Source of the DNA: Stenotrophomonas nitritireducens
GTDB taxonomy: Bacteria > Pseudomonadota > Gammaproteobacteria > Xanthomonadales > Xanthomonadaceae
DNA: 64,000 nt
NCBI RefSeq assembly: GCF_001431425.1
Contig: NZ_LDJG01000006.1
Coordinates: 124,001-188,000, forward strand
Direction: 5' to 3'
Shown piece by piece: positions 34,046 through 44,804 of this stretch. How positions within the stretch are numbered: the first letter of the stretch is position 1; every line of letters starts with the position of its first letter. The translations under genes were made by a program, and so were the position numbers. The notes below the pieces were generated by a model that worked only from the letters and a program-made list of their open reading frames with translations, had not been told where the DNA came from and did no database searches.

Positions 34046-35137
34046 ATGGGTATCAAATGCGGCATCGTCGGCCTGCCCAACGTCGGCAAGTCGACCCTGT
34101 TCAATGCGCTGACCAAGGCGGGTATCGCCGCGGCCAATTTCCCGTTCTGCACGATCGAGCCGAACACCGGCATCGTGCCCGTGCCCGATCCGCGGCTCGA
34201 GGCGCTGGCCGCGATCGTCAAGCCGGAGCGGGTGATCCCGACCACGATGGAATTCGTCGACATCGCCGGCCTGGTTGCTGGCGCCTCCAAGGGCGAGGGC
34301 CTGGGCAACAAGTTCCTGGCCCACATCCGCGAGACCGATGCCGTCGCCCACGTCGTGCGCTGCTTCGAGGACGGCAACGTCATCCACGTCGCCAACAAGG
34401 TCGATCCGATCGCCGACATCGAGACCATCGATACCGAACTGGCATTGGCCGACCTCGAATCCGTGCTGAAGGCGCTGGACCGCGCCAACCGCGCGGCCAA
34501 GGCCAACGACAAGGACGCGCTGGCGCGCAAGCCGGTGCTGGAGAAGCTTGCCGCGGCGCTCGACCAGGGGCGCTCGGCGCGTTCGGCCGGCCTCGACGCG
34601 GAGGAGAAGGCGCTGATCCGCGACATGTTCCTGATCACGCTCAAGCCGCTGATGTACATCGCCAACGTCGCCGAGGACGGCTTCGAGAACAATCCGCACC
34701 TGGATGCGGTGCGCGCCCGCGCCGAAGCCGAGGGCGCCGAAGTGGTGCCGGTGTGCGCGGCGATCGAGGAAGAGCTGTCGCAGCTGGAGGACGCCGATCG
34801 TGACGAGTTCCTCAAGGACCTCGGCCTCGACGAGCCCGGCCTGAACCGGGTGATCCGCGCCGGCTACAAGCTGCTGGGCCTGCAGACCTACTTCACCGCG
34901 GGCGTGAAGGAGGTCCGTGCGTGGCAGCTGCGCGCCGGTTCCACCGCGCCGCAGGCAGCGGGCGTGATCCATACCGACTTCGAGCGCGGCTTCATCCGCG
35001 CCGAGACCATCGGCTACGACGACTTCATCAACCTCAAGGGCGAGCAGGGCGCCAAGGAAGCCGGCCGCCTGCGCCTGGAAGGCAAGGACTACATCGTCAA
35101 GGAAGGCGACGTGCTGCACTTCCGCTTCAACGTCTGA
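34046..35137 (+). CDS. ychF: Redox-regulated ATPase YchF
   Basis: 363-residue Obg-family P-loop protein (OLA1/YchF) that binds ATP rather than GTP and associates with ribosomes. The P loop GLPNVGKST is at residues 9-17, and switch II is [17 protein letters not shown]. The altered specificity motif appears as NVAE in [10 protein letters not shown]. The C-terminal TGS-like domain ends [15 protein letters not shown] hairpin with short T-run follows. Confidence 0.96.
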   Translation: MGIKCGIVGLPNVGKSTLFNALTKAGIAAANFPFCTIEPNTGIVPVPDPRLEALAAIVKPERVIPTTMEFVDIAGLVAGASKGEGLGNKFLAHIRETDAVAHVVRCFEDGNVIHVANKVDPIADIETIDTELALADLESVLKALDRANRAAKANDKDALARKPVLEKLAAALDQGRSARSAGLDAEEKALIRDMFLITLKPLMYIANVAEDGFENNPHLDAVRARAEAEGAEVVPVCAAIEEELSQLEDADRDEFLKDLGLDEPGLNRVIRAGYKLLGLQTYFTAGVKEVRAWQLRAGSTAPQAAGVIHTDFERGFIRAETIGYDDFINLKGEQGAKEAGRLRLEGKDYIVKEGDVLHFRFNV

Positions 35138-35162
35138 TTCCCGGCGCGATGCTGGAAACGCG

Positions 35163-35185
35163 AGGCCCCGCAATGCGGGGCCTTT
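35163..35185 (+). terminator. Terminator after ychF
   Basis: AGGCCCCGC/GCGGGGCCT stem around an AAT loop, then TT. It has a strong stem but a short U-tract. The rest of the spacer to 35368 shows no gene. Confidence 0.6.
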
Positions 35186-35368
35186 GCGTATCTGGCGGGC
35201 GCCGCCACGCCGTGGCTGGCCAAAAATTCGACAGCCCAGGCGGAGCCTTTGCGGCGCCGCCGTGCGCGGGAGTTTTCCACAGGCTTTTCCCTGCCTTCTG
35301 CACATGTGCTGTGGAGAATCACGGGGGAGGTGTCGGGTGGCATCGATGGATCCAGCCGGTCCTCCGGA

Positions 35369-35401
35369 AACAACAGGGCCCGCATCGCGGGCCCTGTTGT
35401 T
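35369..35401 (-). terminator. Terminator after TonB-dependent receptor
   Basis: A 15-bp perfect stem (core CAACAGGGCCCGC and its complement) with a 3-base loop lies 23 bases beyond the receptor stop. It reads into TTTCC on the minus strand and may also act on the plus strand. Confidence 0.75.
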
Positions 35402-35423
35402 GCAGCTGTGAACGATCCGCGTC

Positions 35424-38216
35424 TTACAGCGGCTTGCCGCCCAGTTTCCAGGTGACCTGCACGAAGTAGCTGCGGCCGATCGCATCGAACCACGAGGTGT
35501 TGTAGTACGGGTACGCGGCCCAGGTCGCGTCGCGCGGCGGCATCTTGTCGAACAGGTTGTTGACCGACAGCGACACCCGCAGGTGGTCGTTGATGTCGTA
35601 GCGCGCACCGGCATTGAAGCGCCAGGTGGCTTCGGTCCAGGCGTCGTTGTCGTAGTTGGCGACGCGGCCCAGGTAATCGCCGAACAGGCTGGCGCCCCAC
35701 TCACCCTTGTCCCAGGTCACGCCCAGGTTGGACTTGACCCGCGGCAGGGTGGTATCGCTGAAGCTCACCGACAGCATGTCCTCGGTCGGGTCGCCCGGGT
35801 ACTGCTGGCGGGTATGGCGATGGGCCCAGGTATAGGTACCGGTGAAGCTGAAGTTGCCGGCCGCCGCGGTCTGCAGGCGGTAGTTCGCGGCCACGTCGAT
35901 GCCGGAGGTCTCCTCGCGGGCGATGTTGATCGGCGCGAAGTGGACGCTGGTGATGTCGCCGTTGCTGTTGCGGATCACCCGTGCCATCGCGTCCACGCAG
36001 GTCGGCGAGGTGGGATCGACGGTCGCACCGGTGTCGGTCTTGCCGAGGCGGCAGTTGGCTTCGGTGATGCGCAGGATTTCGCGGTCCTGCGACTGCACCT
36101 GGTTCATCACCTTGATCTTGTAGTAATCCACCGCCAGGTCGAAGTTGGCGATGGGCGACCACACGAAGCCTGCCGTGAACGACTTGCTGGTCTCCACGTC
36201 CAGGTTCCTGTTGCCGGAATAGACATCGAGCGTATTGGTGTCCCAGTCGCCTTCGTCCCAGCACTCGCCGTTGCTGAAGCCCGGCTCGTCCTGGCGGCAG
36301 TGGTAATAGTCCGTCGAAGTCTTGCGGTAGTAGTCGTCGTCGGCGAACAGGTAGTGCATGTCCGGCGCGCGGAAGCCCGTGCCGTAGGAGCTGCGCACCA
36401 GCAGGGTATCGAGCGGACGCCATTCCAGGCCGGCGCTGTAGGTGAACTTGCCGGGATGCCTGTTGCCGAAGCTGTAGCGGTCGTAGCGGCCGGCCAGGCT
36501 GGCCTGCAGGTTGGAGACCACCGGCACACGCAGCTCGCCGGCGGCGCTCCAGCGGTTGCGGCTGCCGCTGCCGTCGCCGTACTGCGGGCCGTAGTAGGCG
36601 TCGGCGGTCAGCGCCAGCGGGTCGGGATGGATCGCATAGGACTGGCGGCCGTACTCGACCACGCCGGCAAAGCCGACGTCGCCGGTCGGCAGCGAGAACA
36701 GCGCCGGGGTGTCGGCGGTGAAGCTGACGTTGTCGTTCTTGGCTTCGGGATGGAAGGAGGACATCGCCGCGATGGAGGCGAACTCGGCCGGCGTCAGCGG
36801 CTTGAACAGGCGCGCCGGATCCGGGTTGTAGATCGCATAACCATCGTCGTCGTAGCCCAGCCGCTCGCCCAGGAACAGGCGGTTGGCTGCGTCGGCCTTG
36901 ATGCGCGGCATCTTCACGTCGGCCTTGTACTGGGAGTGGTTGTAGGCGCCTTCCCAGTTCCAGTTGTCGCCGAGCATGCCCTTCAGGCCCGTGGTCACCG
37001 CCAGCGTCTTCTGCGTGGTGGTGTTCATGCGGTTCTTCAGGCCGCCGACTTCCTCGGGGCCGAACTGGCGCCTCCAGATTTCATAGTGCCCGGTGCCGGC
37101 GTTGTAGAACACCTTGTCGTTGTTGTCGGTCGAGGCCGGGTCGTGGAACTCCCAGCCCATGTTGTCGCTGGGGTAGGAGCTGGTGCCGTTGCCGGTCATC
37201 AGCTTGACTTCCTGGCGGCCGAGCTGGACGTCGGCGAACCAGGACAGGTTGTCGTCGAAGCGATACTCGAACGAGCCATAGGCGGTGGCGCCCTTGCGCT
37301 CGTTGTTGATGGTGCGCTGGGCGGTGATCCGCTCGCTGCCGCAGTAGGGCTCGCCGTAGCGGTCCAGGGCCAGGTGGGTGGTGCCGCTGTTCAGGCCCGC
37401 CAGTGCGGAGCAGTCGCCTTCCGGATCGAGCGCGACGTCCTCATCGACGTCATAGCGGCGGGCGACCAGGGTCGGCAAGCGGCTGCGTGAGGTCGGGCCG
37501 TCGAGCGTGGAATCCTGCACCTTGCGCTGGGTGCCCCACACCGGGTGCTTGTCCATCAGCTCCACGCCGACGATGCCGCTGAAATTGCCCTGTTCGAAGC
37601 CGGTGGTCAGGGTCAGGTCGTGGGACTCGCCGCCGCCGCGGCTGGTGTCGCCATAGCGGTAGTCGATGGTGGTGCCGTCGGTGGACTTCTTGAGGATGAA
37701 GTTGATCACGCCCGCCATCGCGTCCGAGCCATAGACGGCCGAGGCGCTGCCGGTCAGCACTTCGATGCGGTCGATCATCCCCAGCGGGATGTTGCCGATG
37801 TCGGTGAAGTTGCTCTTGCCGTTGAGTGGCAGCGGGAAGTCGGCGATGCGGCGGCCGTTGATCAGCACCAGGGTGTGGTTCGGGCCGAGGCCGCGCAGGT
37901 CGACAGCCTGTGCACCAGGGGTCGACTGGGCGCCGGTGGTGTTCTGCTGGCCCTGGGTGTAGCCGTTGTTCTGGCTGAGGGAGCGCAGCACATCCGGCAC
38001 GCTGGTGAAGCCGGCCGCCTTGATCTGCTCGGCGTTGACCACCGTGACCGGCGCCGGGCCCTCCACCTGCGCGCGCGGGATGCGCGAGCCGGTGACCTGT
38101 ACGGTATCCAGTTGCTTGGTTTGATCGTTGTCGGTGTTCTGGGCCAAGGCCATTGCGGGGGCGGCCATGCCAAGCAGGGCCAACTGGATCGAACACACCA
38201 TTGCGTGTCTGCGCAT
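35424..38216 (-). CDS. TonB-dependent outer membrane receptor
   Basis: 930-residue beta-barrel transporter. The signal peptide ends near ALAQ at 25/26. A TonB-box-like DTVQVTGSRIPR follows (38-49). The plug domain runs to about residue 190 (DVLRSLSQNNG, VDLRGLGPNHTLVLINGRR, IEVLTGSASAVYGSDAMAGV). The remainder is barrel, with SSYGTGFRAPDMHYLF and SVNNLFDKMPP typical of the family. The C-terminus ends KPL instead of the usual aromatic residue. It is divergent from the cyanophycinase gene, so a peptide or arginine/aspartate-containing substrate is plausible (inference). Confidence 0.94.
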   Translation of the reverse strand: MRRHAMVCSIQLALLGMAAPAMALAQNTDNDQTKQLDTVQVTGSRIPRAQVEGPAPVTVVNAEQIKAAGFTSVPDVLRSLSQNNGYTQGQQNTTGAQSTPGAQAVDLRGLGPNHTLVLINGRRIADFPLPLNGKSNFTDIGNIPLGMIDRIEVLTGSASAVYGSDAMAGVINFILKKSTDGTTIDYRYGDTSRGGGESHDLTLTTGFEQGNFSGIVGVELMDKHPVWGTQRKVQDSTLDGPTSRSRLPTLVARRYDVDEDVALDPEGDCSALAGLNSGTTHLALDRYGEPYCGSERITAQRTINNERKGATAYGSFEYRFDDNLSWFADVQLGRQEVKLMTGNGTSSYPSDNMGWEFHDPASTDNNDKVFYNAGTGHYEIWRRQFGPEEVGGLKNRMNTTTQKTLAVTTGLKGMLGDNWNWEGAYNHSQYKADVKMPRIKADAANRLFLGERLGYDDDGYAIYNPDPARLFKPLTPAEFASIAAMSSFHPEAKNDNVSFTADTPALFSLPTGDVGFAGVVEYGRQSYAIHPDPLALTADAYYGPQYGDGSGSRNRWSAAGELRVPVVSNLQASLAGRYDRYSFGNRHPGKFTYSAGLEWRPLDTLLVRSSYGTGFRAPDMHYLFADDDYYRKTSTDYYHCRQDEPGFSNGECWDEGDWDTNTLDVYSGNRNLDVETSKSFTAGFVWSPIANFDLAVDYYKIKVMNQVQSQDREILRITEANCRLGKTDTGATVDPTSPTCVDAMARVIRNSNGDITSVHFAPINIAREETSGIDVAANYRLQTAAAGNFSFTGTYTWAHRHTRQQYPGDPTEDMLSVSFSDTTLPRVKSNLGVTWDKGEWGASLFGDYLGRVANYDNDAWTEATWRFNAGARYDINDHLRVSLSVNNLFDKMPPRDATWAAYPYYNTSWFDAIGRSYFVQVTWKLGGKPL

Positions 38217-38364
38217 GAATCAGGTCTCTGCTGAAAGTGTTCCGGAAAGTGTCTGGCCGGCCCGCGTGAGCGCCGGGAGCCCCGGATAAAACGTGAATGG
38301 GGGCGCGATCATCTAACACCTTTTTTACACGCTTGACCACTGCCGGAAAGTCTGGCATTACGGC

Positions 38365-38379
38365 ATGGAAGCGATTACA
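38365..38379. promoter_or_regulatory. LacI/CcpA-type operator-like palindrome
   Basis: ATGGAAGCGATTACA matches the general LacI-family cre consensus WTGNAANCGNWNNCW at every position. It lies 19 bases before the cyanophycinase ATG, just downstream of a possible TTGACC (38333-38338) / CATTAC (38356-38361) promoter. No regulator gene is in the window. Confidence 0.45.
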
Positions 38380-38398
38380 TGTTGTCCTGGAGAGCGGT

Positions 38399-39421
38399 AT
38401 GAAGCGGATGGTTTCCCGATGCGGGCGGTTGGCCCTGGTGCTGGTGGCGCTCGGCATGGCGGGCGGCGCGGTCGCCGCGGGCGGCAGGGGGCTGTCGGAT
38501 CCGGGCTACCGCTATTACGAAGTGGGGAATCCCGATGCCCAGCGTCCCGGCCAGACCCAGGCGGCGATGATGCTGATGGGCGGCGGCGACTGGGTTCCCG
38601 AAGCCTTCCATTGGTGGGTCGAGCGTGCCGGCAACGGCCGCGTGGTGATCCTGCGCGCCTCCGGCGACGACAATCTGCAGAACGAGCTGTATTACGACAT
38701 CGGCGGTGTCACGTCGGTGCAGACCCTGGTGTTCGACAGCCGCAAGGCGGCCGACGATCCGGCCGTGCTGCGGGTGGTGCGGGGTGCGGATGCGATCTTC
38801 ATCGCCGGCGGCGACCAGTCCCGCTACATCCGTTTCTGGAAGGGGACGGAGTTGAACCAGGTCCTCAACGAGCACGTCGCCGCGGGCAAGCCGATCGGTG
38901 GTACCAGCGCCGGCCTGGCGATCCTGGGCGGCTACAGCTATGGCGCCCTGGATGGCGGGAGCGTCAATTCGCCGGCCGCGTTGAGCGATCCGATGGGCAG
39001 CAAGGTCACGATGGACCAGGATTTCCTGACCATGCCCTATCTCTCCAATGTCGTTACCGACACCCACTTCGCCAAGCGCGAGCGGCTCGGCCGGCTGATC
39101 GTGTTCGTCGCGCGCGCCGCGCAGGAAAAAGGCCAGGACGACATCGTCGGCATCGGCGTGGACGAGGACACCGCGCTGTGCGTGGAGGCGGATGGCCGTG
39201 GCCGCGTCTATTCGCTCGACGACGGCTATGCCTGGCTGGTGATGCCGCACCGCACCGCCGACCGCCTGAGCAGCGGCGAATCGCTGGAGTTCAGTTCCAT
39301 TCCGGTGACCGGGGTGGGGGCGGGCAGCCGCCTGCACCTTGCTGGCTTCACGGTCGACAATCCGGCATTCACCGCCGTGGCCAGCGTGGTGGACGGCGAG
39401 CTGGAGCTGCAGCCGGATTGA
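38399..39421 (+). CDS. Exported cyanophycinase
   Basis: 340-residue peptidase family S51 member. A signal peptide (LALVLVALGMAGGAVAA) indicates export. The nucleophile is Ser170 in GGTSAGLAILGG, preceded by DAIFIAGGDQSRYI and followed by VTDTHFAKRERLGRL, both cyanophycinase hallmarks. Cyanophycinases cut the Asp-Arg storage polymer cyanophycin into beta-Asp-Arg dipeptides. GGAGAG precedes the ATG at 38399. A secreted isoaspartyl peptidase gene follows and a TonB receptor gene is divergent, together suggesting external polymer use. Confidence 0.92.
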   Translation: MKRMVSRCGRLALVLVALGMAGGAVAAGGRGLSDPGYRYYEVGNPDAQRPGQTQAAMMLMGGGDWVPEAFHWWVERAGNGRVVILRASGDDNLQNELYYDIGGVTSVQTLVFDSRKAADDPAVLRVVRGADAIFIAGGDQSRYIRFWKGTELNQVLNEHVAAGKPIGGTSAGLAILGGYSYGALDGGSVNSPAALSDPMGSKVTMDQDFLTMPYLSNVVTDTHFAKRERLGRLIVFVARAAQEKGQDDIVGIGVDEDTALCVEADGRGRVYSLDDGYAWLVMPHRTADRLSSGESLEFSSIPVTGVGAGSRLHLAGFTVDNPAFTAVASVVDGELELQPD

Positions 39422-39448
39422 TCTGACGGCGGCTGATCGCAGGCAGGG

Positions 39449-39475
39449 AAGGGGCTTCGGCCCCTTTCTGCGTTT
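39449..39475 (+). terminator. Terminator between cyanophycinase and isoaspartyl peptidase genes
   Basis: AAGGGGC/GCCCCTT stem with a TTCG tetraloop, then TCTGCGTTT. Some transcripts may read through into the next gene. Confidence 0.72.
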
Positions 39476-39568
39476 CAGTGGCGTTGCCGCGCGCGTCCGC
39501 ACCGGCAGCGTCTGTTCAGATCGGCGATGGCGTGCCTAGAATCGGGCACCTTTCCAGAGTGAAGAAAC

Positions 39569-40588
39569 ATGAAGCTGACTTCCGCGGTATTGCTGGGCCT
39601 GGCGTCGTTGTCTTCCGCGGCGGCGGTGGCGGCGCCCGCCTCGCCCCTGCTCGTGATCCATGGCGGAGCCGGCGTGGAGCGCCAGGATCTCAATCCGGAA
39701 GAGGTGCGTGCCGCGCGCGCGGCGCTGGAAGCCGCCCTGCGCAAGGGGCACGAGGCGCTTGCTGCCGGCAAGCCTGCGATGGACGCCGTGACCGCCGCGA
39801 TCACCGTGCTGGAGAACGATCCGACCTTCAATGCGGGGCGCGGTGCGGTCTTCACCCATGACGGCAAGAACGAGCTCGATGCCTCGCTGATGGATGGCGC
39901 CACGCTGCGCGCCGGCGCCGTGGCCGGCGTGCACACGATCAAGAACCCGATCCTGCTGGCCAGGGCGGTGATGGAGCATTCGCCGCACGTGATGATGATC
40001 GGGCAGGGCGCGGAGATGTTCGCCGCCGAACAGAAGATCGAGCAGGTGGATCCTTCGTATTTCCGCACCGAGAAGCGCTGGCAGCAGCTGCAGCGCGCCT
40101 TGAAGGAAGAGGCGGCCGGCCAGGCGCACGCCGACCTGGAGACTGCCAAGCACTTCGGTACCGTCGGCGCGGTGGCGCTGGATGCGCAGGGCAAGCTGGC
40201 CGCGGGTACTTCCACTGGCGGCATGACCAACAAGCGCTACGGGCGCGTGGGTGATTCGCCGATCATCGGCGCCGGCACCTATGCCAGCGACAACTGCGCG
40301 GTGTCCGGCACCGGCTGGGGCGAGTTCTACATCCGCCTGGCCGCGGCCCACGAAATCTGCTCGCGCATGAAGTACCTCGGCGAAACCCCGGCGCAGGCCG
40401 GCGAGGAGGTCATCGTCAAGCGCCTGCCGGAGCTTGGCGGCGACGGCGGGGCGATCGTGCTGGCGGCCGACGGCAAGGCGGCCACGCCTTTCAATACCGA
40501 GGGCATGTACCGCGGCTGGATCGGTGTCGATGGCGTGCCGCACGTGGCCATCTTCGCGGACGAAAAGCTGAAGATGCCGGGCGAGTGA
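39569..40588 (+). CDS. Exported isoaspartyl peptidase / L-asparaginase (Ntn hydrolase)
   Basis: 339 residues. A signal peptide (AVLLGLASLSSAAAVAAP) precedes a plant-type asparaginase fold. The autocatalytic threonine is Thr198 in HFGTVGAVALD, so the precursor should split into alpha and beta chains there. IHGGAGVE, NAGRGAVFTHDG and GTSTGGMTNKRYGRVGDSP are family motifs. Such enzymes hydrolyse beta-aspartyl dipeptides, including the beta-Asp-Arg released from cyanophycin. The position directly after cyanophycinase supports that use. The ATG at 39569 starts the signal peptide. Confidence 0.93.
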   Translation: MKLTSAVLLGLASLSSAAAVAAPASPLLVIHGGAGVERQDLNPEEVRAARAALEAALRKGHEALAAGKPAMDAVTAAITVLENDPTFNAGRGAVFTHDGKNELDASLMDGATLRAGAVAGVHTIKNPILLARAVMEHSPHVMMIGQGAEMFAAEQKIEQVDPSYFRTEKRWQQLQRALKEEAAGQAHADLETAKHFGTVGAVALDAQGKLAAGTSTGGMTNKRYGRVGDSPIIGAGTYASDNCAVSGTGWGEFYIRLAAAHEICSRMKYLGETPAQAGEEVIVKRLPELGGDGGAIVLAADGKAATPFNTEGMYRGWIGVDGVPHVAIFADEKLKMPGE

Positions 40589-40639
40589 AGGCGCGGCGGA
40601 GGCGGGGAGTGGAATTTTCGCGGAATGTGAAAATTTCTG

Positions 40640-40668
40640 TTGACAGCATCATGCGTCATCACCAGAAT
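40640..40668 (+). promoter_or_regulatory. Promoter of tRNA-Tyr-Gly-Thr-tuf operon
   Basis: TTGACA (40640-40645), a 17-base spacer and CAGAAT (40663-40668). The GC-rich discriminator that follows (AGCGGGCTCTCCC) is what stringently controlled promoters show. Confidence 0.75.
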
Positions 40669-40724
40669 AGCGGGCTCTCCCACCCCTGACCGGTTAGGCC
40701 AAGGTCATCAAAAAGGGGTGGAGC

Positions 40725-40810
40725 GGAGGGATACCCAAGCGGCCAACGGGGGCAGACTGTAAATCTGCTGGCTTACGCCTTCGGTGGTTCGAATCCACCT
40801 CCCTCCACCA
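40725..40810 (+). tRNA. tRNA-Tyr (GTA)
   Basis: 86-base class II tRNA with a long variable arm. Acceptor is GGAGGGA/TCCCTCC with encoded CCA. Anticodon stem GCAGA/TCTGC holds loop CTGTAAA (GTA at 40759-40761). Confidence 0.96.
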
Positions 40811-40837
40811 GTTTCATGTTGTGGCGTTGTTCCCGGT

Positions 40838-40911
<74 letters not shown>

Positions 40912-40948
40912 TTGAACGAAATTGAAAACATGCCATAATACAAAACTC

Positions 40949-41024
40949 GCTCACGTAGCTCAGTCGGTAGAGCACCTCCTTGGTAAGGAGGAGGTCGAAG
41001 GTTCGATTCCTTTCGTGAGCACCA
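40949..41024 (+). tRNA. tRNA-Thr (GGT)
   Basis: 76 bases. Acceptor GCTCACG/CGTGAGC with encoded CCA. Stem CCTCC/GGAGG closes loop TTGGTAA (GGT at 40982-40984). tuf follows 47 bases later, the classic tRNA-tufB arrangement. Confidence 0.96.
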
Positions 41025-41071
41025 TCTTGCTCAAAGCGCCATAACCAACCTGTTACCGAGAAGAAGCCGCC

Positions 41072-42262
<1,191 letters not shown>

Positions 42263-42369
42263 GCCTGCAGTACCCGGCGGTAGTTGAGTCTGCCGCTGGT
42301 ACGCGAATGGCGGGCCGGGAACCTCGGTCCGCCTTCGCCGTCTAAGGGACGTGAAACAAGCCAAGTCAT

Positions 42370-42445
<76 letters not shown>

Positions 42446-42492
42446 CTTGCCACCTATCCAGTGACCTTGGTCGCGCCCGCAGCAAGAGTCGG

Positions 42493-42900
42493 ATGAACAG
42501 CAAGATCGAGCATTCCAAGAGCGCCGCTTCCGGTGGCGATATGGTCAAGTACGTCGGCGCCGCCCTGCTGGTGCTAGCGGGCTTGTTCGTCTGGTTCTGG
42601 TTCTCCACTCCGGTGCGCTCGGCTCAGCTGGGCGCGTGGGCGGGTCAGTTGCGTGCGCTGGCCGTGATCGTCGGCCTGGTTGCCGGTGGCGCGTTGTTCA
42701 TGTTCAGCGCCAAGGGCCATCAGGTCCGCGAATTCCTTTCCGAATCCCGTTTCGAACTGCGCAAGGTCGTGTGGCCGACCCGCCAGGAAGCCATCCGCAT
42801 GACCTGGGTGGTGATCGTGGTCGTGATCGTGCTGAGCCTGCTGCTGGGTGGTTTCGACTTCGCGATCCAGAAGTTGACCCAGTGGTTCCTGGGGCGTTGA
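42493..42900 (+). CDS. secE: Preprotein translocase subunit SecE
   Basis: 135-residue SecYEG component with three predicted transmembrane helices, as in E. coli: [34 protein letters not shown] and a C-terminal [16 protein letters not shown]. The conserved cytosolic segment FRTAQG-equivalent reads [17 protein letters not shown], the amphipathic helix that clamps SecY. The ATG at 42493 gives the normal length. nusG follows 10 bases later. Confidence 0.94.
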   Translation: MNSKIEHSKSAASGGDMVKYVGAALLVLAGLFVWFWFSTPVRSAQLGAWAGQLRALAVIVGLVAGGALFMFSAKGHQVREFLSESRFELRKVVWPTRQEAIRMTWVVIVVVIVLSLLLGGFDFAIQKLTQWFLGR

Positions 42901-42910
42901 GGAGATAACA

Positions 42911-43471
42911 GTGAAACGTTGGTACGTCGTCCACGCCTATTCGGGCTTCGAGAAGTCGGTGGCCCAGGCCCTGCGTGACCGCATCGCCCGCGAGGGCATG
43001 GAGGAGCGTTTCGGCGACGTCCTGGTTCCGACCGAGGAAGTGGTGGAAATGCGTTCCGGCCAGAAGCGCCGTTCCGAGCGCAAGTTCTTCCCGGGTTACG
43101 TGCTGGTCCAGATCGAGACCCACGAGGAAGCCGGCATTCCGCGCATCGACAACGAAAGCTGGCACCTGGTCAAGGAAACCCCGAAGGTGATGGGTTTCAT
43201 TGGTGGTACCGCCGACCGTCCGCTGCCGATCCGCGACGACGAAGCTGCCGCCATCCTGGATCGTGTCCAGGAGGGCGTCGAGAAGCCGCGTCCGAAGGTG
43301 CTGTTCGAGCCGGGCCAGATGGTCCGCGTCACCGAAGGCCCGTTCAACGATTTCAACGGCGTGGTCGAGGAAGTCAACTACGAGAAGAGCCGCCTGCGCG
43401 TTTCGGTGCTGATCTTCGGTCGCGCCACCCCGGTCGAGCTCGAGTTCGGCCAGGTCGAGAAGGCGGTCTGA
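42911..43471 (+). CDS. nusG: Transcription termination/antitermination factor NusG
   Basis: 186 residues. The NGN domain begins [19 protein letters not shown]. The C-terminal KOW domain is [20 protein letters not shown]. It links RNA polymerase to Rho or to ribosomal S10. The start is GTG at 42911, with GGAGA six bases upstream. Confidence 0.97.
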   Translation: MKRWYVVHAYSGFEKSVAQALRDRIAREGMEERFGDVLVPTEEVVEMRSGQKRRSERKFFPGYVLVQIETHEEAGIPRIDNESWHLVKETPKVMGFIGGTADRPLPIRDDEAAAILDRVQEGVEKPRPKVLFEPGQMVRVTEGPFNDFNGVVEEVNYEKSRLRVSVLIFGRATPVELEFGQVEKAV

Positions 43472-43510
43472 TTTCTGCCGCCAACCTGTTCAGGTTGGCG
43501 CTGAAAAAAC

Positions 43511-43519
43511 TGCTAGAAT
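43511..43519 (+). promoter_or_regulatory. Extended -10 promoter for rplK operon
   Basis: TGC then TAGAAT (43514-43519), preceded by an A-tract. No consensus -35 at the right spacing. About 150 bases of leader follow before rplK. Confidence 0.6.
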
Positions 43520-43545
43520 TGCCGGCTCCCTGCGAGGGGCTGAAA

Positions 43546-43573
43546 CCAAAGGCTGCCGAGAGGTGGCCTTTGG
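43546..43573 (+). promoter_or_regulatory. Leader hairpin upstream of rplK
   Basis: CCAAAGGC/GCCTTTGG stem (43546-43553, 43566-43573) in the untranslated leader. In E. coli, L1 represses this operon by binding the rplK leader. Whether this hairpin is that site is inference. Confidence 0.4.
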
Positions 43574-43672
43574 CGCGATTCCAGGATTTCAAAACGCGAT
43601 GCCGGGACGCGTGATTCCCGGTCCGATGGGGAGCCTGTTGTCGCAAGGCGCTAGCACCCGGAGAGCACTCAA

Positions 43673-44101
43673 ATGGCAAAGAAAGTTGTCGGTTACATCA
43701 AGCTGCAGGTGAAGGCCGGTCAGGCCAACCCCTCGCCGCCGGTCGGTCCTGCGCTGGGTCAGCGCGGCCTGAACATCATGGAATTCTGCAAGGCCTTCAA
43801 CGCCGCCACGCAGAAGCTGGAGCCGGGTCTGCCGGTGCCGGTGATCATCACGGCCTACTCGGACCGTACCTTCACCTTCATCACCAAGAGCACCCCGGCC
43901 ACCGTGCTGCTCAAGAAGGCGGCGGGCATCACCTCGGGCTCCAAGCGCCCGAACACCGACAAGGTGGGCAAGGTCACCCGCAAGCAGCTGGAAGAAATCT
44001 GCAAGGCGAAGGAGCCGGATCTGACGGCTGCCGACCTGGACGCCGCCGTGCGTACGATCGCGGGCTCGGCCCGTTCCATGGGCCTTGTGGTGGAGGGTTA
44101 A
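43673..44101 (+). CDS. rplK: 50S ribosomal protein L11
   Basis: 142 residues. The N-terminal domain has [19 protein letters not shown], the thiostrepton/GTPase-centre region. The C-terminal rRNA-binding domain ends in [20 protein letters not shown] precedes the ATG by about nine bases. First gene of rplKAJL-rpoBC. Confidence 0.98.
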   Translation: MAKKVVGYIKLQVKAGQANPSPPVGPALGQRGLNIMEFCKAFNAATQKLEPGLPVPVIITAYSDRTFTFITKSTPATVLLKKAAGITSGSKRPNTDKVGKVTRKQLEEICKAKEPDLTAADLDAAVRTIAGSARSMGLVVEG

Positions 44102-44105
44102 TCTG

Positions 44106-44804
44106 ATGGCACAGACCAAGCGTGAGAAGGCCATCAAGGCCGCCGTCGTCCCGGGCAAGACCTATGCCTTCGAGGACGCGATCAACATCCTGAAGACCGT
44201 TGCCAAGGCCAAGTTCGTCGAGTCGATCGACGTGGCCGTGCGCCTGGGCGTGGATGCGAAGAAGTCCGACCAGCAGGTGCGCGGTTCGACCGTGCTGCCG
44301 GCCGGTACCGGCAAGTCGGTCCGCGTCGCCGTGTTCGCCCCGGCCGGTGCCAAGGCTGACGAAGCCCTGGCCGCTGGCGCCGAAGCCGTCGGCATGGACG
44401 ACCTGGCCGAGAAGATGCAGGCCGGCGATCTGAACTACGACGTCGTCATCGCGACCCCGGACGCCATGCGCGTCGTCGGCAAGCTGGGTACCGTGCTGGG
44501 CCCGCGCGGCCTGATGCCGAACCCGAAGGTCGGCACCGTTTCCCCGAACCCGGGCGAAGCCGTGAAGAACGCCAAGTCGGGCCAGGTCCGTTACCGCACC
44601 GACAAGGCCGGCATCATCCACTGCACCATCGGCAAGGCCAGCTTCGACAACGCCGCGCTGCAGTCGAACCTGCAGGCGCTGCTGCTGGACCTGATCAAGG
44701 CCAAGCCGGCCACCTCGAAGGGCACCTACCTGCAGAAGGTTTCGGTCAGCTCGACGATGGGCCCGGGCGTCACCGTCGACCAGTCGTCGCTGACCCTGAA
44801 GTAA
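44106..44804 (+). CDS. rplA: 50S ribosomal protein L1
   Basis: 232 residues, with the stalk-binding core ([35 protein letters not shown]). L1 is also the autorepressor of rplK-rplA in E. coli. The ATG at 44106 is 4 bases after the rplK stop; an upstream in-frame ATG overlaps rplK and lacks conservation. Confidence 0.98.
   Translation: MAQTKREKAIKAAVVPGKTYAFEDAINILKTVAKAKFVESIDVAVRLGVDAKKSDQQVRGSTVLPAGTGKSVRVAVFAPAGAKADEALAAGAEAVGMDDLAEKMQAGDLNYDVVIATPDAMRVVGKLGTVLGPRGLMPNPKVGTVSPNPGEAVKNAKSGQVRYRTDKAGIIHCTIGKASFDNAALQSNLQALLLDLIKAKPATSKGTYLQKVSVSSTMGPGVTVDQSSLTLK

Noticed and set aside
35273..35318. Two DnaA-box-like sites (TTTTCCACA and TGTGGAGAA)
   Set aside because: Each has one mismatch to the consensus, there is no AT-rich unwinding region, and dnaA/dnaN are not nearby. 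Not evidence of an origin.
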